Assembly: GCF_024494685.1 (NCBI RefSeq)
Contig: NZ_JANHDM010000003.1
Location: 1 to 64,000 of the forward strand
Length of the DNA stretch: 64,000 nucleotides
Direction: 5' to 3'
DNA from: Halorubrum rubrum
GTDB taxonomy: Archaea > Halobacteriota > Halobacteria > Halobacteriales > Haloferacaceae
In this document: in pieces, positions 32,967 through 41,131 of the stretch
Position numbering within the stretch: position 1 is the stretch's first letter
Layout: every line of letters starts with the position of its first letter
Made by a program: the position numbers and the translations under genes
The notes under the pieces: generated by a model
Database searches by the model: none
Told to the model about the DNA's origin: nothing
What the model saw: only the letters and a program-made list of their open reading frames with translations

Positions 32967-33521
32967 ATGGAGGACACAGTCGCTGTCGAGTACGAGCGCG
33001 ACGGTCGTGACGTCGTCGGCACTGCTGCGTGGCGCATCCTCGAGCACTACGCGGAGCACGCTGACGACGACGTCCTCGAGACGATCACTCGACGACTCCC
33101 GATCGCGCTTCCGGACTTCTCGGCGCTCGCTCACGAGACGATCAACGTCGGGATCCTCTACGAGAACGCCGACGCCGCGGCCCAGGCGTTCGGATACAAC
33201 CGACTACTGTGTTTCCCACCCGAGACGTACATCTCGAACGTCACACTCTGGCACGAGCTCGGACACGTCGCGATCCGCGTTCGCCACGAGCGCGGCGAGG
33301 ATGTCTCGAAGACGAGCGAGGAGTACTGCTCGATCTTCTCGGTCGCCCGGATGCCGCCCGAAGCCATCGACGAGGATCGCATCCCGTATCTCGGTGAGCC
33401 CGAGGTCGCACGCGAGGAGTGGCCGCGGATCTGCCGAGACGCGCTTGACTACCGCGACGAGCGAGGCGCGAACAGCCACTACATCAAAGAGGCTGAGACG
33501 CGGCTCGGAATCGCGGATTAA
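32967..33521 (+). CDS. Zincin-like metallopeptidase (provirus)
   Basis: A 184-residue protein with the gluzincin/metzincin signature LWHELGHVAIRVRHERGED (HExxH form HELGH) followed by a downstream acidic helix (TSEEYCSIFSVARMPPEAID) that could give the third ligand. It resembles the ImmA/IrrE-type and haloviral small zincins. ImmA-like proteases cleave repressors, so a role in the viral switch is possible, but the substrate is unknown. Confidence 0.68.
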   Translation: MEDTVAVEYERDGRDVVGTAAWRILEHYAEHADDDVLETITRRLPIALPDFSALAHETINVGILYENADAAAQAFGYNRLLCFPPETYISNVTLWHELGHVAIRVRHERGEDVSKTSEEYCSIFSVARMPPEAIDEDRIPYLGEPEVAREEWPRICRDALDYRDERGANSHYIKEAETRLGIAD

Positions 33522-33577
33522 CACGCGAACGCGCATTACCAGCGGGCTTCGACCCGCCTGTGAAACAACACAACCAC

Positions 33578-34327
33578 ATGGCACACCGAGAGGACTTCCA
33601 CGAAAACGCCCATCTCGAGGCCACCGAGATCACTGGTGATCGGGACTACGGCGAGTGGGGACAGTGTATCGTCGACCCTGCGAGCTCGACCGGCGAGCGC
33701 TGTACCCAGCCGGCGAAGGGCAGCCATGGGAAGTGTCACAGCCACGGCGGCTCTTCGTCCGGAGCTCCTGAAGGCAACAACAACGCCGAGGGCAACGACG
33801 GTGGAGCTCCCGAGGACAACACGAACGCGGTGACCCACGCGCTGTACGTCGAGAGCAACCGCTTCTACCAGGAGGTCATCGGCGACGCGCTCCGAGATCT
33901 CTGTGACGAGATCTACCAGAGCTACGTCGAGAAGTTCCACGACGTCAACGGTGAGCCGATCGTCGGCGAGAAAGCACGACTCTCGGAGATCGCGGTCAAC
34001 CACATCAAGGTCATCCACGCGGACAACTGGGCAATCAATCGCCCCGACGATCTCGACACAGGGAACGCCCTGGTCGATCGCGAGACGCGGGTGAAGGCCT
34101 CCCAGAGCGAGTTCCGTGAGGAGGTCCGCTACAAGGAGTCGGTCGTCGTGAAGACCCAGCAGCGACTCCGGAAGGAGGACCGGAAGTGGCTGAAGGAGAT
34201 GGGCCTGCTCGGCGCGGATGAACTCGACGTCAACGTCGACGGACAGGTCGACCACGACCACAGTCACGGCCTCGACGAGGACACCCGCGAGATGATCGAC
34301 GACCTCGAGGAGGACCTGAAGGCATGA
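33578..34327 (+). CDS. Putative small terminase subunit
   Basis: A 249-residue protein opening the late operon. The N-terminal 50 residues hold Cys/His ligands (GQCIVDPASSTGERCTQPAK; KCHSHGGSSSG). A helical centre (FYQEVIGDALRDLCDEIYQS, VNHIKVIHADNWAIN) and a charged C-terminus (DDLEEDLKA) follow. Position two genes before the large terminase and the helical DNA-binding look suggest the small packaging subunit; archaeal viral homologues often carry such an N-terminal zinc motif. A GTG at 33560 is an alternative start. Confidence 0.55.
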   Translation: MAHREDFHENAHLEATEITGDRDYGEWGQCIVDPASSTGERCTQPAKGSHGKCHSHGGSSSGAPEGNNNAEGNDGGAPEDNTNAVTHALYVESNRFYQEVIGDALRDLCDEIYQSYVEKFHDVNGEPIVGEKARLSEIAVNHIKVIHADNWAINRPDDLDTGNALVDRETRVKASQSEFREEVRYKESVVVKTQQRLRKEDRKWLKEMGLLGADELDVNVDGQVDHDHSHGLDEDTREMIDDLEEDLKA

Positions 34328-34947
34328 CGCCGCTCGCTCTCCACGTCGCGGCCCGTCTCTACGATCCCGACGACGTCGACGTCCCGGACACCGTCGACCA
34401 CAAGGCTCGGTTCGGCCGCTACGAGAACGAGCAGCCGGAGTTCGCCCGCTCGCAGAACATGCCGGACCTCGTCCGGGACAACATCGTCGACGTCGCCCGT
34501 CGCGAGTTCGCGCTCGAGCCGCCGGCGACGCCGGACGATCAGGAGGCGATCCGGCAGAGCGACTACCGCGAGTTCTGGATCGACCAGCTCGACACCGAGC
34601 CGTGGGACATCTACTCGATCGCGGAGTCGATGGCGGCTCGGTTCGACATCAATCCGGGCTGGGCGTTCAAGACCGCTCGCCAGCACCTCAACCAGCTCGT
34701 CCTCCAGGCGCGGATGCGTGGCTACCGTCAGGAGCGACTCGCCGGTCGGCGCTTCCGCTGGGCGGGCCCCGAGGCAGACCACCCGGCGTGTCAGTGGATC
34801 CGCCAGCAGATCCCTGAGGAGGGGCTGCCCTATCACGAGGTCGTCGACCTGATGCAAGAGGCGAAGAAGCGGTTCGTCGAGGACCCACCGTCGAGCGCGC
34901 ACGTCGTTCACGACTGGTGCCGCCACGAGATGCGCGAGGTCCTGTGA
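34324..34947 (+). CDS. Putative head morphogenesis/packaging accessory protein
   Basis: A 207-residue helical protein. The C-terminal part (RRFRWAGPEADHPACQWIRQ; GLPYHEVVDLMQEAKKRFVE; HDWCRHEMREVL) recalls the Mu gpF/SPP1 gp7 minor-head motif with D-x3-C-x2 and late His/Cys residues. The N-terminus contains a DTVDHKARFG motif like those seen in the protease and scaffold. It lies between the two presumed terminase subunits. The minor-head assignment is tentative. Confidence 0.5.
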   Translation: MTPLALHVAARLYDPDDVDVPDTVDHKARFGRYENEQPEFARSQNMPDLVRDNIVDVARREFALEPPATPDDQEAIRQSDYREFWIDQLDTEPWDIYSIAESMAARFDINPGWAFKTARQHLNQLVLQARMRGYRQERLAGRRFRWAGPEADHPACQWIRQQIPEEGLPYHEVVDLMQEAKKRFVEDPPSSAHVVHDWCRHEMREVL

Positions 34948-34949
34948 CC

Positions 34950-36593
34950 ATGTCGACGAACACGGCTACCGACACGACCGCGTCGACGTCGTCGGGGTCG
35001 ATCGCCCAGCTGGTCGAGGAGCGACCGACGTCACACCCGCTGCCCTTCTCGATCCGACACCTCGGCACGGACGGGATCCTCGCACCGCCCCGGCACCTGC
35101 GCGACTGGTACCAGCACATCTGGGAGGCGGTGTACAAGCCACACGCGCCGACGAACCTCGCGCTACTGGGGCCGCGCAACTACGCGAAGACCGTCTCGAC
35201 GATCGACGTCGCGCCGGCGTGGCTCGCCGTCAACTTCCCGGAGATCCGGATCGCGATCGTCTCGCACAAGAAGACGCACGCCGACAAGCGGGCGAAGACG
35301 GCGGTCGCGTCCATCGAGGAGGCCTGCGAGCGGTACGGCGTCCCGGTGTACGACTCCTCGAAGACAACGCTCCAGCTGGAGGCCGGTACGCACAACATCG
35401 AGCCGACGCTCGAGCCGCTCTCCATCCGGACGTCGGACACGGGGTCGCACTACGATGTCATCATCTACGACGACATCGCGACGCTCACGAACCAGACGAC
35501 GGCGCTTCGGGACTCCATCTCGGAGAACTTCGAGGAGTTCTACGATAACGTCGCGGCGAAGGCCGGCGCGACCTGTCTCCCGCACAAGTCGCTGAACATC
35601 GTCATCGGGACGCGCAAAACCCCGGAGGACGTTTACCGCGAGCACGCCCTGTCGACGAACACCCCGGAGTGGGACGGCTGTATCGCCCGTGGCGTCTCCC
35701 GACCGGGATGGGCGGCCCGCGTCTGGCGGGCGACGCCGGACTGGCACGTCATCGAGAACGAGGCCTACGAGATCCACGCGACGGACGGCGAGATCTACGA
35801 CACCATCCGGGACGTCCCGGCGGAGGTCGAGATCATCGACGACGGGATCCGCTCGGAGTCGGACACCGAGTTCCGCACGCTGTGGCCCGAGTTCGAGGCG
35901 CCCGAGACCCTGCTGACGAAGGTCGTCTCGAAGGAGGGCAGTGCGGGCCTGTGGCGCGCGGAGAACCAGCAGAATCCCGAGGCGGCGATCGGGCGCGTCC
36001 TCGACCTCGACTGGCTGCGCTTCGTCGACCCGATCCCGCGGGACGACTGGTCGGCGCTGGAGTGGTACGCCGGGCTCGACTTCGCCAACCCGAACAACCT
36101 CGCCGCCGAGCAGCGCGGGGAGACGGACTACTGGGCGCTCGCGGTGTACGCGTACGACCGGGAGAACGACCAGGAGTACGCCGTCGACCTCTGGCGCGAC
36201 CGCGGCTACATGTGGGAGGAGGCGGCGACGGACTTCGTCGACGTCCACCTTGCGGACTACCCGGTCGGCGAGCTCCTCGTCGAGAGCAACTTCGACGGCA
36301 AGGAGATCGCCGACGTGATCGAGGACAACGTCGACGTCCGCGTGACGCCGAGCAACTCCGAGGGCGAGAAGGAGCAGCGTCTCCACCGGCTCGCGAACCG
36401 CTTCCAGCAGGGCAAGGTGAAGGTCGCGAGCGCGGAGAACGAGCGCTGGGAGTCGTTCATCCGCGAGGAGTGGCTGCCGTTCCCGGATGCTCCGCACGAC
36501 GACCGCTTCGACGCGCTCGAGATCGCGTCACGTGGTCCCGACGGCTCGGTCGACCACGTTTCGAGTGACGACTTCGAGCACCTCGACTGGTGA
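34950..36593 (+). CDS. terL: Terminase large subunit
   Basis: A 547-residue packaging motor. The ATPase domain has a variant Walker A, ALLGPRNYAKTV (residues 71-82), and Walker B, YDVIIYDDIATL (Asp174/175). A coupling motif region is SLNIVIGTRKTPEDVYREHA. The nuclease domain begins YAGLDFANP (Asp377), with LLVESNFDGKEIADVI and a late DDRFDALEIA carrying the other acidic residues. It is the clearest proof of tailed-virus ancestry here. The ATG at 34950 follows the previous stop closely. Confidence 0.93.
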   Translation: MSTNTATDTTASTSSGSIAQLVEERPTSHPLPFSIRHLGTDGILAPPRHLRDWYQHIWEAVYKPHAPTNLALLGPRNYAKTVSTIDVAPAWLAVNFPEIRIAIVSHKKTHADKRAKTAVASIEEACERYGVPVYDSSKTTLQLEAGTHNIEPTLEPLSIRTSDTGSHYDVIIYDDIATLTNQTTALRDSISENFEEFYDNVAAKAGATCLPHKSLNIVIGTRKTPEDVYREHALSTNTPEWDGCIARGVSRPGWAARVWRATPDWHVIENEAYEIHATDGEIYDTIRDVPAEVEIIDDGIRSESDTEFRTLWPEFEAPETLLTKVVSKEGSAGLWRAENQQNPEAAIGRVLDLDWLRFVDPIPRDDWSALEWYAGLDFANPNNLAAEQRGETDYWALAVYAYDRENDQEYAVDLWRDRGYMWEEAATDFVDVHLADYPVGELLVESNFDGKEIADVIEDNVDVRVTPSNSEGEKEQRLHRLANRFQQGKVKVASAENERWESFIREEWLPFPDAPHDDRFDALEIASRGPDGSVDHVSSDDFEHLDW

Positions 36594-36604
36594 TTCACTC
36601 ATTC

Positions 36605-36853
36605 ATGACTCCAACTTCACCCCGTCCCGAGCACCGCACACTCGATCCCGAGACAGACGACGTCGAGCCCGTCGGCGAGCGTATCCCGACGCCTGGCTTC
36701 GCGTACAAGCTCCAGTGTACCGCGTGCCGGCCGTTCTACACGCGCCCGGTGCGGAAGGCAGACGACCCGCCGACGGTCGCCCGGTGCGCACAGTGCGGGC
36801 GCAAGCACTCGATGGACAGCGTCGAGATCACCAAACACGATCGCTATGAGTGA
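36605..36853 (+). CDS. Small zinc-ribbon protein
   Basis: An 82-residue protein (ATG 36605; a GTG at 36590 overlapping the terL stop is possible). The ribbon is KLQCTACRPFYTRPVRKADD then RCAQCGRKHSMD. It overlaps the portal start by 8 bases. It may work with the portal, which has its own ribbons. Confidence 0.6.
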   Translation: MTPTSPRPEHRTLDPETDDVEPVGERIPTPGFAYKLQCTACRPFYTRPVRKADDPPTVARCAQCGRKHSMDSVEITKHDRYE

Positions 36854-38567
36854 CGACGAGATCCGCACGACGACGCTCGGCGAGGACGATGGTGGCGAGC
36901 TGGTCGCGATCGACTGGCCCGGCGGCGACGTCGAGCAGATGCTCCAGGGGCAGATCACGGCGACGCCCCAGGCGTCTGGCGGCCGGTCGAACACGCACAC
37001 CGACGACGTCGGGCCTGTCTCTCGCATCTCGGATCGCGGCGGGATCTGGAGCAAGATGGACCTTCAGTCGTTCACGCTCAACTCGACGGAGCTCGCGACG
37101 ACGGTCAAGCGCTTTCGCGACGAGATGTACCGGAACCAGTTCCCGGTGCTCACGCCCGGGTTCGCCGTCCGCTGTACCACGTGCGGGACGTCGTACGACG
37201 AGGAGCGCGACGTCTGTGAGGTCTGCGGCGAGAGTGACTTCGAGACGCCGTCGCGCGCCCAGAAGGAACGACTCGCCGGCCTCTTCGCGTCCGTCAACGA
37301 CGACGGCCAGTCGCTGGCGTCGCTGATGAAGTTCGAGGAGGATTACCAGTCCTACTACGGGATCTCGACCATCCTCGCCCGCCTCCGCTACCAGCACGTC
37401 GACCACGAGACGCAGGTCGCGGGGCGCACCCTCGAGTCGGCCAGTCGCTGGGAGGCGACCGAGATCGAGGAGCTCGTCCACGCGGACCCGCTGCGTGTCC
37501 GGCCGGTCCTCAACAAGCGGAACCGCCACGGTGGCTGGTGGACCTGCCCCGCCCATCGCGAGGAGTACTGGGAGCGCGACGACCTCACGTTCGAGGGCGA
37601 CACCGACCACCCGGTCGAGATCTGTCCGGAGTGTCACGCCCAGCTCGAGGAGGTCGGCTACGCCGAGGTGAAGCACCGCGGCGACGACGTCAAGCGCCTC
37701 TTCCTCAAGCACGAGGTCATCGACTGGGCGCGGCACTTCCCTATCCTGAACGGGCTCGACGGCCGGTCAGCGATCCTCCCCCTGATCAAGCTCCAGGCCA
37801 TCCTCCAGTGGTCGCGCAACTACGAGCTCCAGTACCTCAACCCACAGAACGACCAGCAACTCCCCGACAAGTTCCTCGTGGCCTACGGGAAGAACGTCCG
37901 CGAGAGCCTGCGCGCCTCGCTGACCGAAGAGGAAGGCAAGAACCCGTGGGAGGAGGGCCGGCTCATGTACGAGGGCAGCCCCGACGACGTCGAGATCGAG
38001 ATCCTCGACCTGTCGACATCGGCCGGGATCAACGGTCGCGAACCGATGGTCGAGCGGCTCATGTCGCAGATCCGGGCGATGTTCGGGGTCACCGACGCCT
38101 TCGAGAACGAGCTCTCGGACGCGGGCGGGCTCAACGCCGAGGGGACGCAGGTCGAGATCACGAACGGCGCCATCGCGAGCGCGCACCAAGACACCCAGGA
38201 CAAGGCGCTCGACACGCTCTGTCAGCTCATCGAGCGCGTCGACGGCCACTGCGACTGGGAGCTCGCGTACGTCAACCCTGAGAGTGAGGAGGCGTCGCTG
38301 ACGCCGCTCGAAGTGCTCCAGGGGATCGAGAAGGCCCAGCAGACCGGCACCGCGGTGGCTGTCGAAGATGGCCAGCTCCAGATCCCGGACCAGGAGATCA
38401 CGCCGATGGACCCGAGTACTGCGTCGCCGGCTGATGAACCGCCCCCCGAAGGCGACCAGCCCGACGGTGGCGGCGACGCCGGCGCTGCGGGCCCGCCTGA
38501 TGACGCCGCCGCGAATCGCTCCGATCCCGACCAACCCGCTTCCGACGCCCCTGACTCCCAGACATGA
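36846..38567 (+). CDS. Portal protein with two zinc-binding insertions
   Basis: A 573-residue protein forming the DNA gate of the capsid. The portal core is inferred from position and from ILPLIKLQAILQWSRNYELQ, PDKFLVAYGKN, STSAGINGREPMVERLMSQI and AFENELSDAGGLNAEGTQVE, which match portal stem/clip features. Two metal sites interrupt it: Cys110/113/124/127 (CTTCGTSY; CEVCGE) and Cys234/His237/Cys260/Cys263 (CPAHREEY; CPECH). The C-terminal 90 residues are Pro/Asp/Gly-rich and likely disordered. Confidence 0.85.
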   Translation: MSDDEIRTTTLGEDDGGELVAIDWPGGDVEQMLQGQITATPQASGGRSNTHTDDVGPVSRISDRGGIWSKMDLQSFTLNSTELATTVKRFRDEMYRNQFPVLTPGFAVRCTTCGTSYDEERDVCEVCGESDFETPSRAQKERLAGLFASVNDDGQSLASLMKFEEDYQSYYGISTILARLRYQHVDHETQVAGRTLESASRWEATEIEELVHADPLRVRPVLNKRNRHGGWWTCPAHREEYWERDDLTFEGDTDHPVEICPECHAQLEEVGYAEVKHRGDDVKRLFLKHEVIDWARHFPILNGLDGRSAILPLIKLQAILQWSRNYELQYLNPQNDQQLPDKFLVAYGKNVRESLRASLTEEEGKNPWEEGRLMYEGSPDDVEIEILDLSTSAGINGREPMVERLMSQIRAMFGVTDAFENELSDAGGLNAEGTQVEITNGAIASAHQDTQDKALDTLCQLIERVDGHCDWELAYVNPESEEASLTPLEVLQGIEKAQQTGTAVAVEDGQLQIPDQEITPMDPSTASPADEPPPEGDQPDGGGDAGAAGPPDDAAANRSDPDQPASDAPDSQT

Positions 38568-38977
38568 CTGACACACTCGCACCCGTCGAGAATAGCGCGC
38601 TCCCACTGTCCACGCTCATCCGCGTCGTTGCTGACGACGTCGAGCAGGCCTCGAGCACTGACGACCTTCAACGCCACTCGCCGACCGAGGGTCGCGTTGC
38701 GGAGGTCACCGCCGGCGACCGTCCGTACGATGTCTACATCGGCACGGGCGACGCGTGGATCCTCGCCGCTTCGGAGCTCGGCCTCGAGGCCACAGTACTC
38801 CGAGCGACGCCCCAGGACCTGACCGCCGGCGACGCCCCAGCCCCGACCGCCACCGGCGTCCAAGCCACCCACGACGGGACGGGCACGCCGCCGGCGGGTA
38901 CGTACACGTCGGATCCGACGAACAACCAGTGGGTCGGCGCTGGCGACACCACGAGCGGCACGACGATCGCGTACTGA
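38564..38977 (+). CDS. Small structural protein, unknown
   Basis: A 137-residue protein, helix-poor, with a beta-rich middle (GDRPYDVYIGTGDAWILAAS) and a Gly/Thr-rich end (GTYTSDPTNNQWVGAGDTTS) resembling virion decoration or spike tips. ATGA overlap with the portal gene and position before the protease support a capsid role. Confidence 0.55.
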   Translation: MTDTLAPVENSALPLSTLIRVVADDVEQASSTDDLQRHSPTEGRVAEVTAGDRPYDVYIGTGDAWILAASELGLEATVLRATPQDLTAGDAPAPTATGVQATHDGTGTPPAGTYTSDPTNNQWVGAGDTTSGTTIAY

Positions 38978-39312
38978 TGCCCGATCCTGATCTAGACGGC
39001 GAAGTCGACCTCAAGACGGTAGTCCAACAGCACATGGCGACGAGCAACGACACAGGGTTCGCGTTGGACGCCTATCGCGTACTCGCTCCCGACGATGGTG
39101 AGTTCGTCGAGCCGGTCCTCGGGATCGCCGTCGAGTTTCCGAACGGCGGTGTGTACGCTGACTGGAACGTCAACGCGTGGCCGGAGGGCGAGCGTCTTCG
39201 CTACCCACATGTCAGCATCTACGGCTCGCTCGAGGACTTCCGACAGGTCAGCGAGGGCACGATCGAACACATCGACTCCGTTGATGCCGCCAAGAGCGGT
39301 GATCCACGATGA
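38977..39312 (+). CDS. Provirus hypothetical protein
   Basis: A 111-residue protein (VVQQHMATSNDTGFALDAYR; GVYADWNVNAWPEGERLRYP). No motif. Translationally coupled on both sides (TGATG and ATGA), so part of the head operon. Confidence 0.6.
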   Translation: MPDPDLDGEVDLKTVVQQHMATSNDTGFALDAYRVLAPDDGEFVEPVLGIAVEFPNGGVYADWNVNAWPEGERLRYPHVSIYGSLEDFRQVSEGTIEHIDSVDAAKSGDPR

Positions 39313-39998
39313 GCATCCGCGTTCTCAACCAGCCCGCGACAGACGTCGACCACAAGGCGGCGGTCGGACAGTCCGTCGATCCCGACGGCCCGATCCACGA
39401 CCGCCGGATCACCCGCGAGGACGTCCCGGACGAGTGGGAGCACGCCGTCTTCGGGGCGGAGAATTTCATCATCGAAGGCCCGGCGTCGGTCGAGATCGTC
39501 GACCGGAGCGGCCAGCAGATCCAGATGGACGCCGTCGCGGATAGCCTCGAGCGCTACCTCGAGAGCACGCGCGAGCCGGGTATCATCTCGACGAGACACG
39601 ACGACGTCCCTGTGGGCGTCCCAGTGTGGGAGTGGACCACCGACGATGGCACGCACTACGAGACGACCGTCGACGACGAGGAGTTCACGCTCGTCGCGAA
39701 CCTCGGCAACGAGACAACGAAGAGCAAGATGGCGCGACTCCGCTGTCTCAGCGGTGACTACGGCGGCTACTCGGTCACCGTCTACTCTAACCAGGAGCAT
39801 CGGCGCAACGACGGCACGCGGGTGACCGTCGACTGCGACCTCCACGCCGTCACGCTCGGTCATCCGAGCCAGGTGATGAACCCCGCGGCGGACTTCGACG
39901 TCGTCGACTTCAAACACGGCGGCGTGCTCGAGGCGGCGATCCGCCGGCGGCTCCGTCGACGGCAGAGCCTCGCCGGCCGGATCGAGGACCGCCTCTAA
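39309..39998 (+). CDS. HK97-type prohead maturation protease
   Basis: A 229-residue serine protease with a herpesvirus-assemblin-like fold that trims head proteins. The catalytic pair can be read as His97 in GIISTRHDDVPVG and Ser155 in GDYGGYSVTVYS. The N-terminal FGAENFIIEGPASVEIVDRS resembles the XkdF-type opening. Position between portal and scaffold fits. A VDHKAAVG motif near residue 14 resembles the VDQK repeats of the scaffold and may be a self-cleavage site. Confidence 0.75.
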   Translation: MSIRVLNQPATDVDHKAAVGQSVDPDGPIHDRRITREDVPDEWEHAVFGAENFIIEGPASVEIVDRSGQQIQMDAVADSLERYLESTREPGIISTRHDDVPVGVPVWEWTTDDGTHYETTVDDEEFTLVANLGNETTKSKMARLRCLSGDYGGYSVTVYSNQEHRRNDGTRVTVDCDLHAVTLGHPSQVMNPAADFDVVDFKHGGVLEAAIRRRLRRRQSLAGRIEDRL

Positions 39999-40096
39999 CC
40001 GACTGACATCGCAGAAAGACGTGCCGCGCCGACGGGGCGCGAGACAGCGGCCGACCGCCGCCATCCGGAAACTGGTCATCGATTCTGACAGCACAC

Positions 40097-41131
40097 ATGG
40101 ACATATTCGGGAGAAACCCGACCGTCGACGGCAAAGCCCGTACGGTCCTGGGTGACCTTTCGGAGGACGCCTCACCGTTCGAGATCCTCCAGACGGTCGA
40201 CCAGAAGGCGGGCGACGACGTCGACCGAGACGCAGTTGTACAGAAGATACGCGCCCTGGACGAGTCGGTCGACCAGAAGCTCGCCGCCCTCGAGGACGGC
40301 AACGACGTCGACCAGAAGGACATGCGGGAAGCTGCCGGCGCGGTCGCCGCCCGGACACCCCTCTCGCAGGCCGGCGCGATGGAACTTCTCTCGGCTACGA
40401 TCGACGCGGCCGAGCAAATGGATCCCTCGGTGTTCGTCGACGAGTTCGGCGCCGTCGCCGAGGACCAGCACGTCGACGAAGACGAGCTCGACCAGCGAGC
40501 GCAGACCAACGACAACACATCAGACATGGACGACAACGACAACGACAACACGACCCCGGACGACCCGGACGTCGACCAGAAGCAGGAAAACGACAACGAC
40601 CAGATGGACCCGATCGACCTCGTCGAGGAGATCGGCGGCTCGGATGCCCGAGACACCGTCGAGAACTACGCCGAGTCGGTCGGCAAGGATCCGCAGGAGG
40701 CCGCCGCCGAGTGGGTCTCCGAGAACGTCCCCGGCGTCACCGTCGAGGGCCACGGCAGCGACGCCGGTGCCAACGGTGACGGCGGCGACGTCGACACCGC
40801 GGGCAACGGCCCCGCGAATCCGGACCCCAACGCCCAGCCGGACCAGCCGGTCGACCAGATGCTCGAGGAGAAGGTCGACCAGAAGCTCGGCGACCTCAAC
40901 ATCAACGAGCGCGTCGCGGACGCCGTCACGGCCGACGAGGTCCTCTCGGAGATGGCCGGCGCGGTCGCCCAGAAGCTGGCGACTGACGACGACCTGGCCG
41001 ACCAGCTCGTCGACACGGTCGACCAGAAGGGCGACTTCGCGACGACCGACGACACCGTCATCCCGGCCCCGGGCGACGACTCGCAGACCGTCGGTGAGGC
41101 CGGCGCGGTCACTGGAGGTGATGACGCATGA
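40097..41131 (+). CDS. Scaffold protein with repeated VDQK motifs
   Basis: A 344-residue, very acidic, low-complexity protein between the protease and the capsid gene, the normal place for a scaffold. VDQK occurs at residues 34-37, 58-61, 71-74, 159-162, 260-263 and 308-311, with a VDQM at 252-255. The centre is an Asp/Asn-rich linker (DMDDNDNDNTTPDDPD). It should nucleate the capsid and be degraded by the protease; the repeats may be cut sites. It overlaps the capsid gene by ATGA. Confidence 0.72.
   Translation: MDIFGRNPTVDGKARTVLGDLSEDASPFEILQTVDQKAGDDVDRDAVVQKIRALDESVDQKLAALEDGNDVDQKDMREAAGAVAARTPLSQAGAMELLSATIDAAEQMDPSVFVDEFGAVAEDQHVDEDELDQRAQTNDNTSDMDDNDNDNTTPDDPDVDQKQENDNDQMDPIDLVEEIGGSDARDTVENYAESVGKDPQEAAAEWVSENVPGVTVEGHGSDAGANGDGGDVDTAGNGPANPDPNAQPDQPVDQMLEEKVDQKLGDLNINERVADAVTADEVLSEMAGAVAQKLATDDDLADQLVDTVDQKGDFATTDDTVIPAPGDDSQTVGEAGAVTGGDDA

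Noticed and set aside
36590-36604. GTG start extending the small zinc-ribbon gene
   Set aside because: Possible because it overlaps the terL stop, but the ATG at 36605 is simpler and adds no conserved residues upstream.
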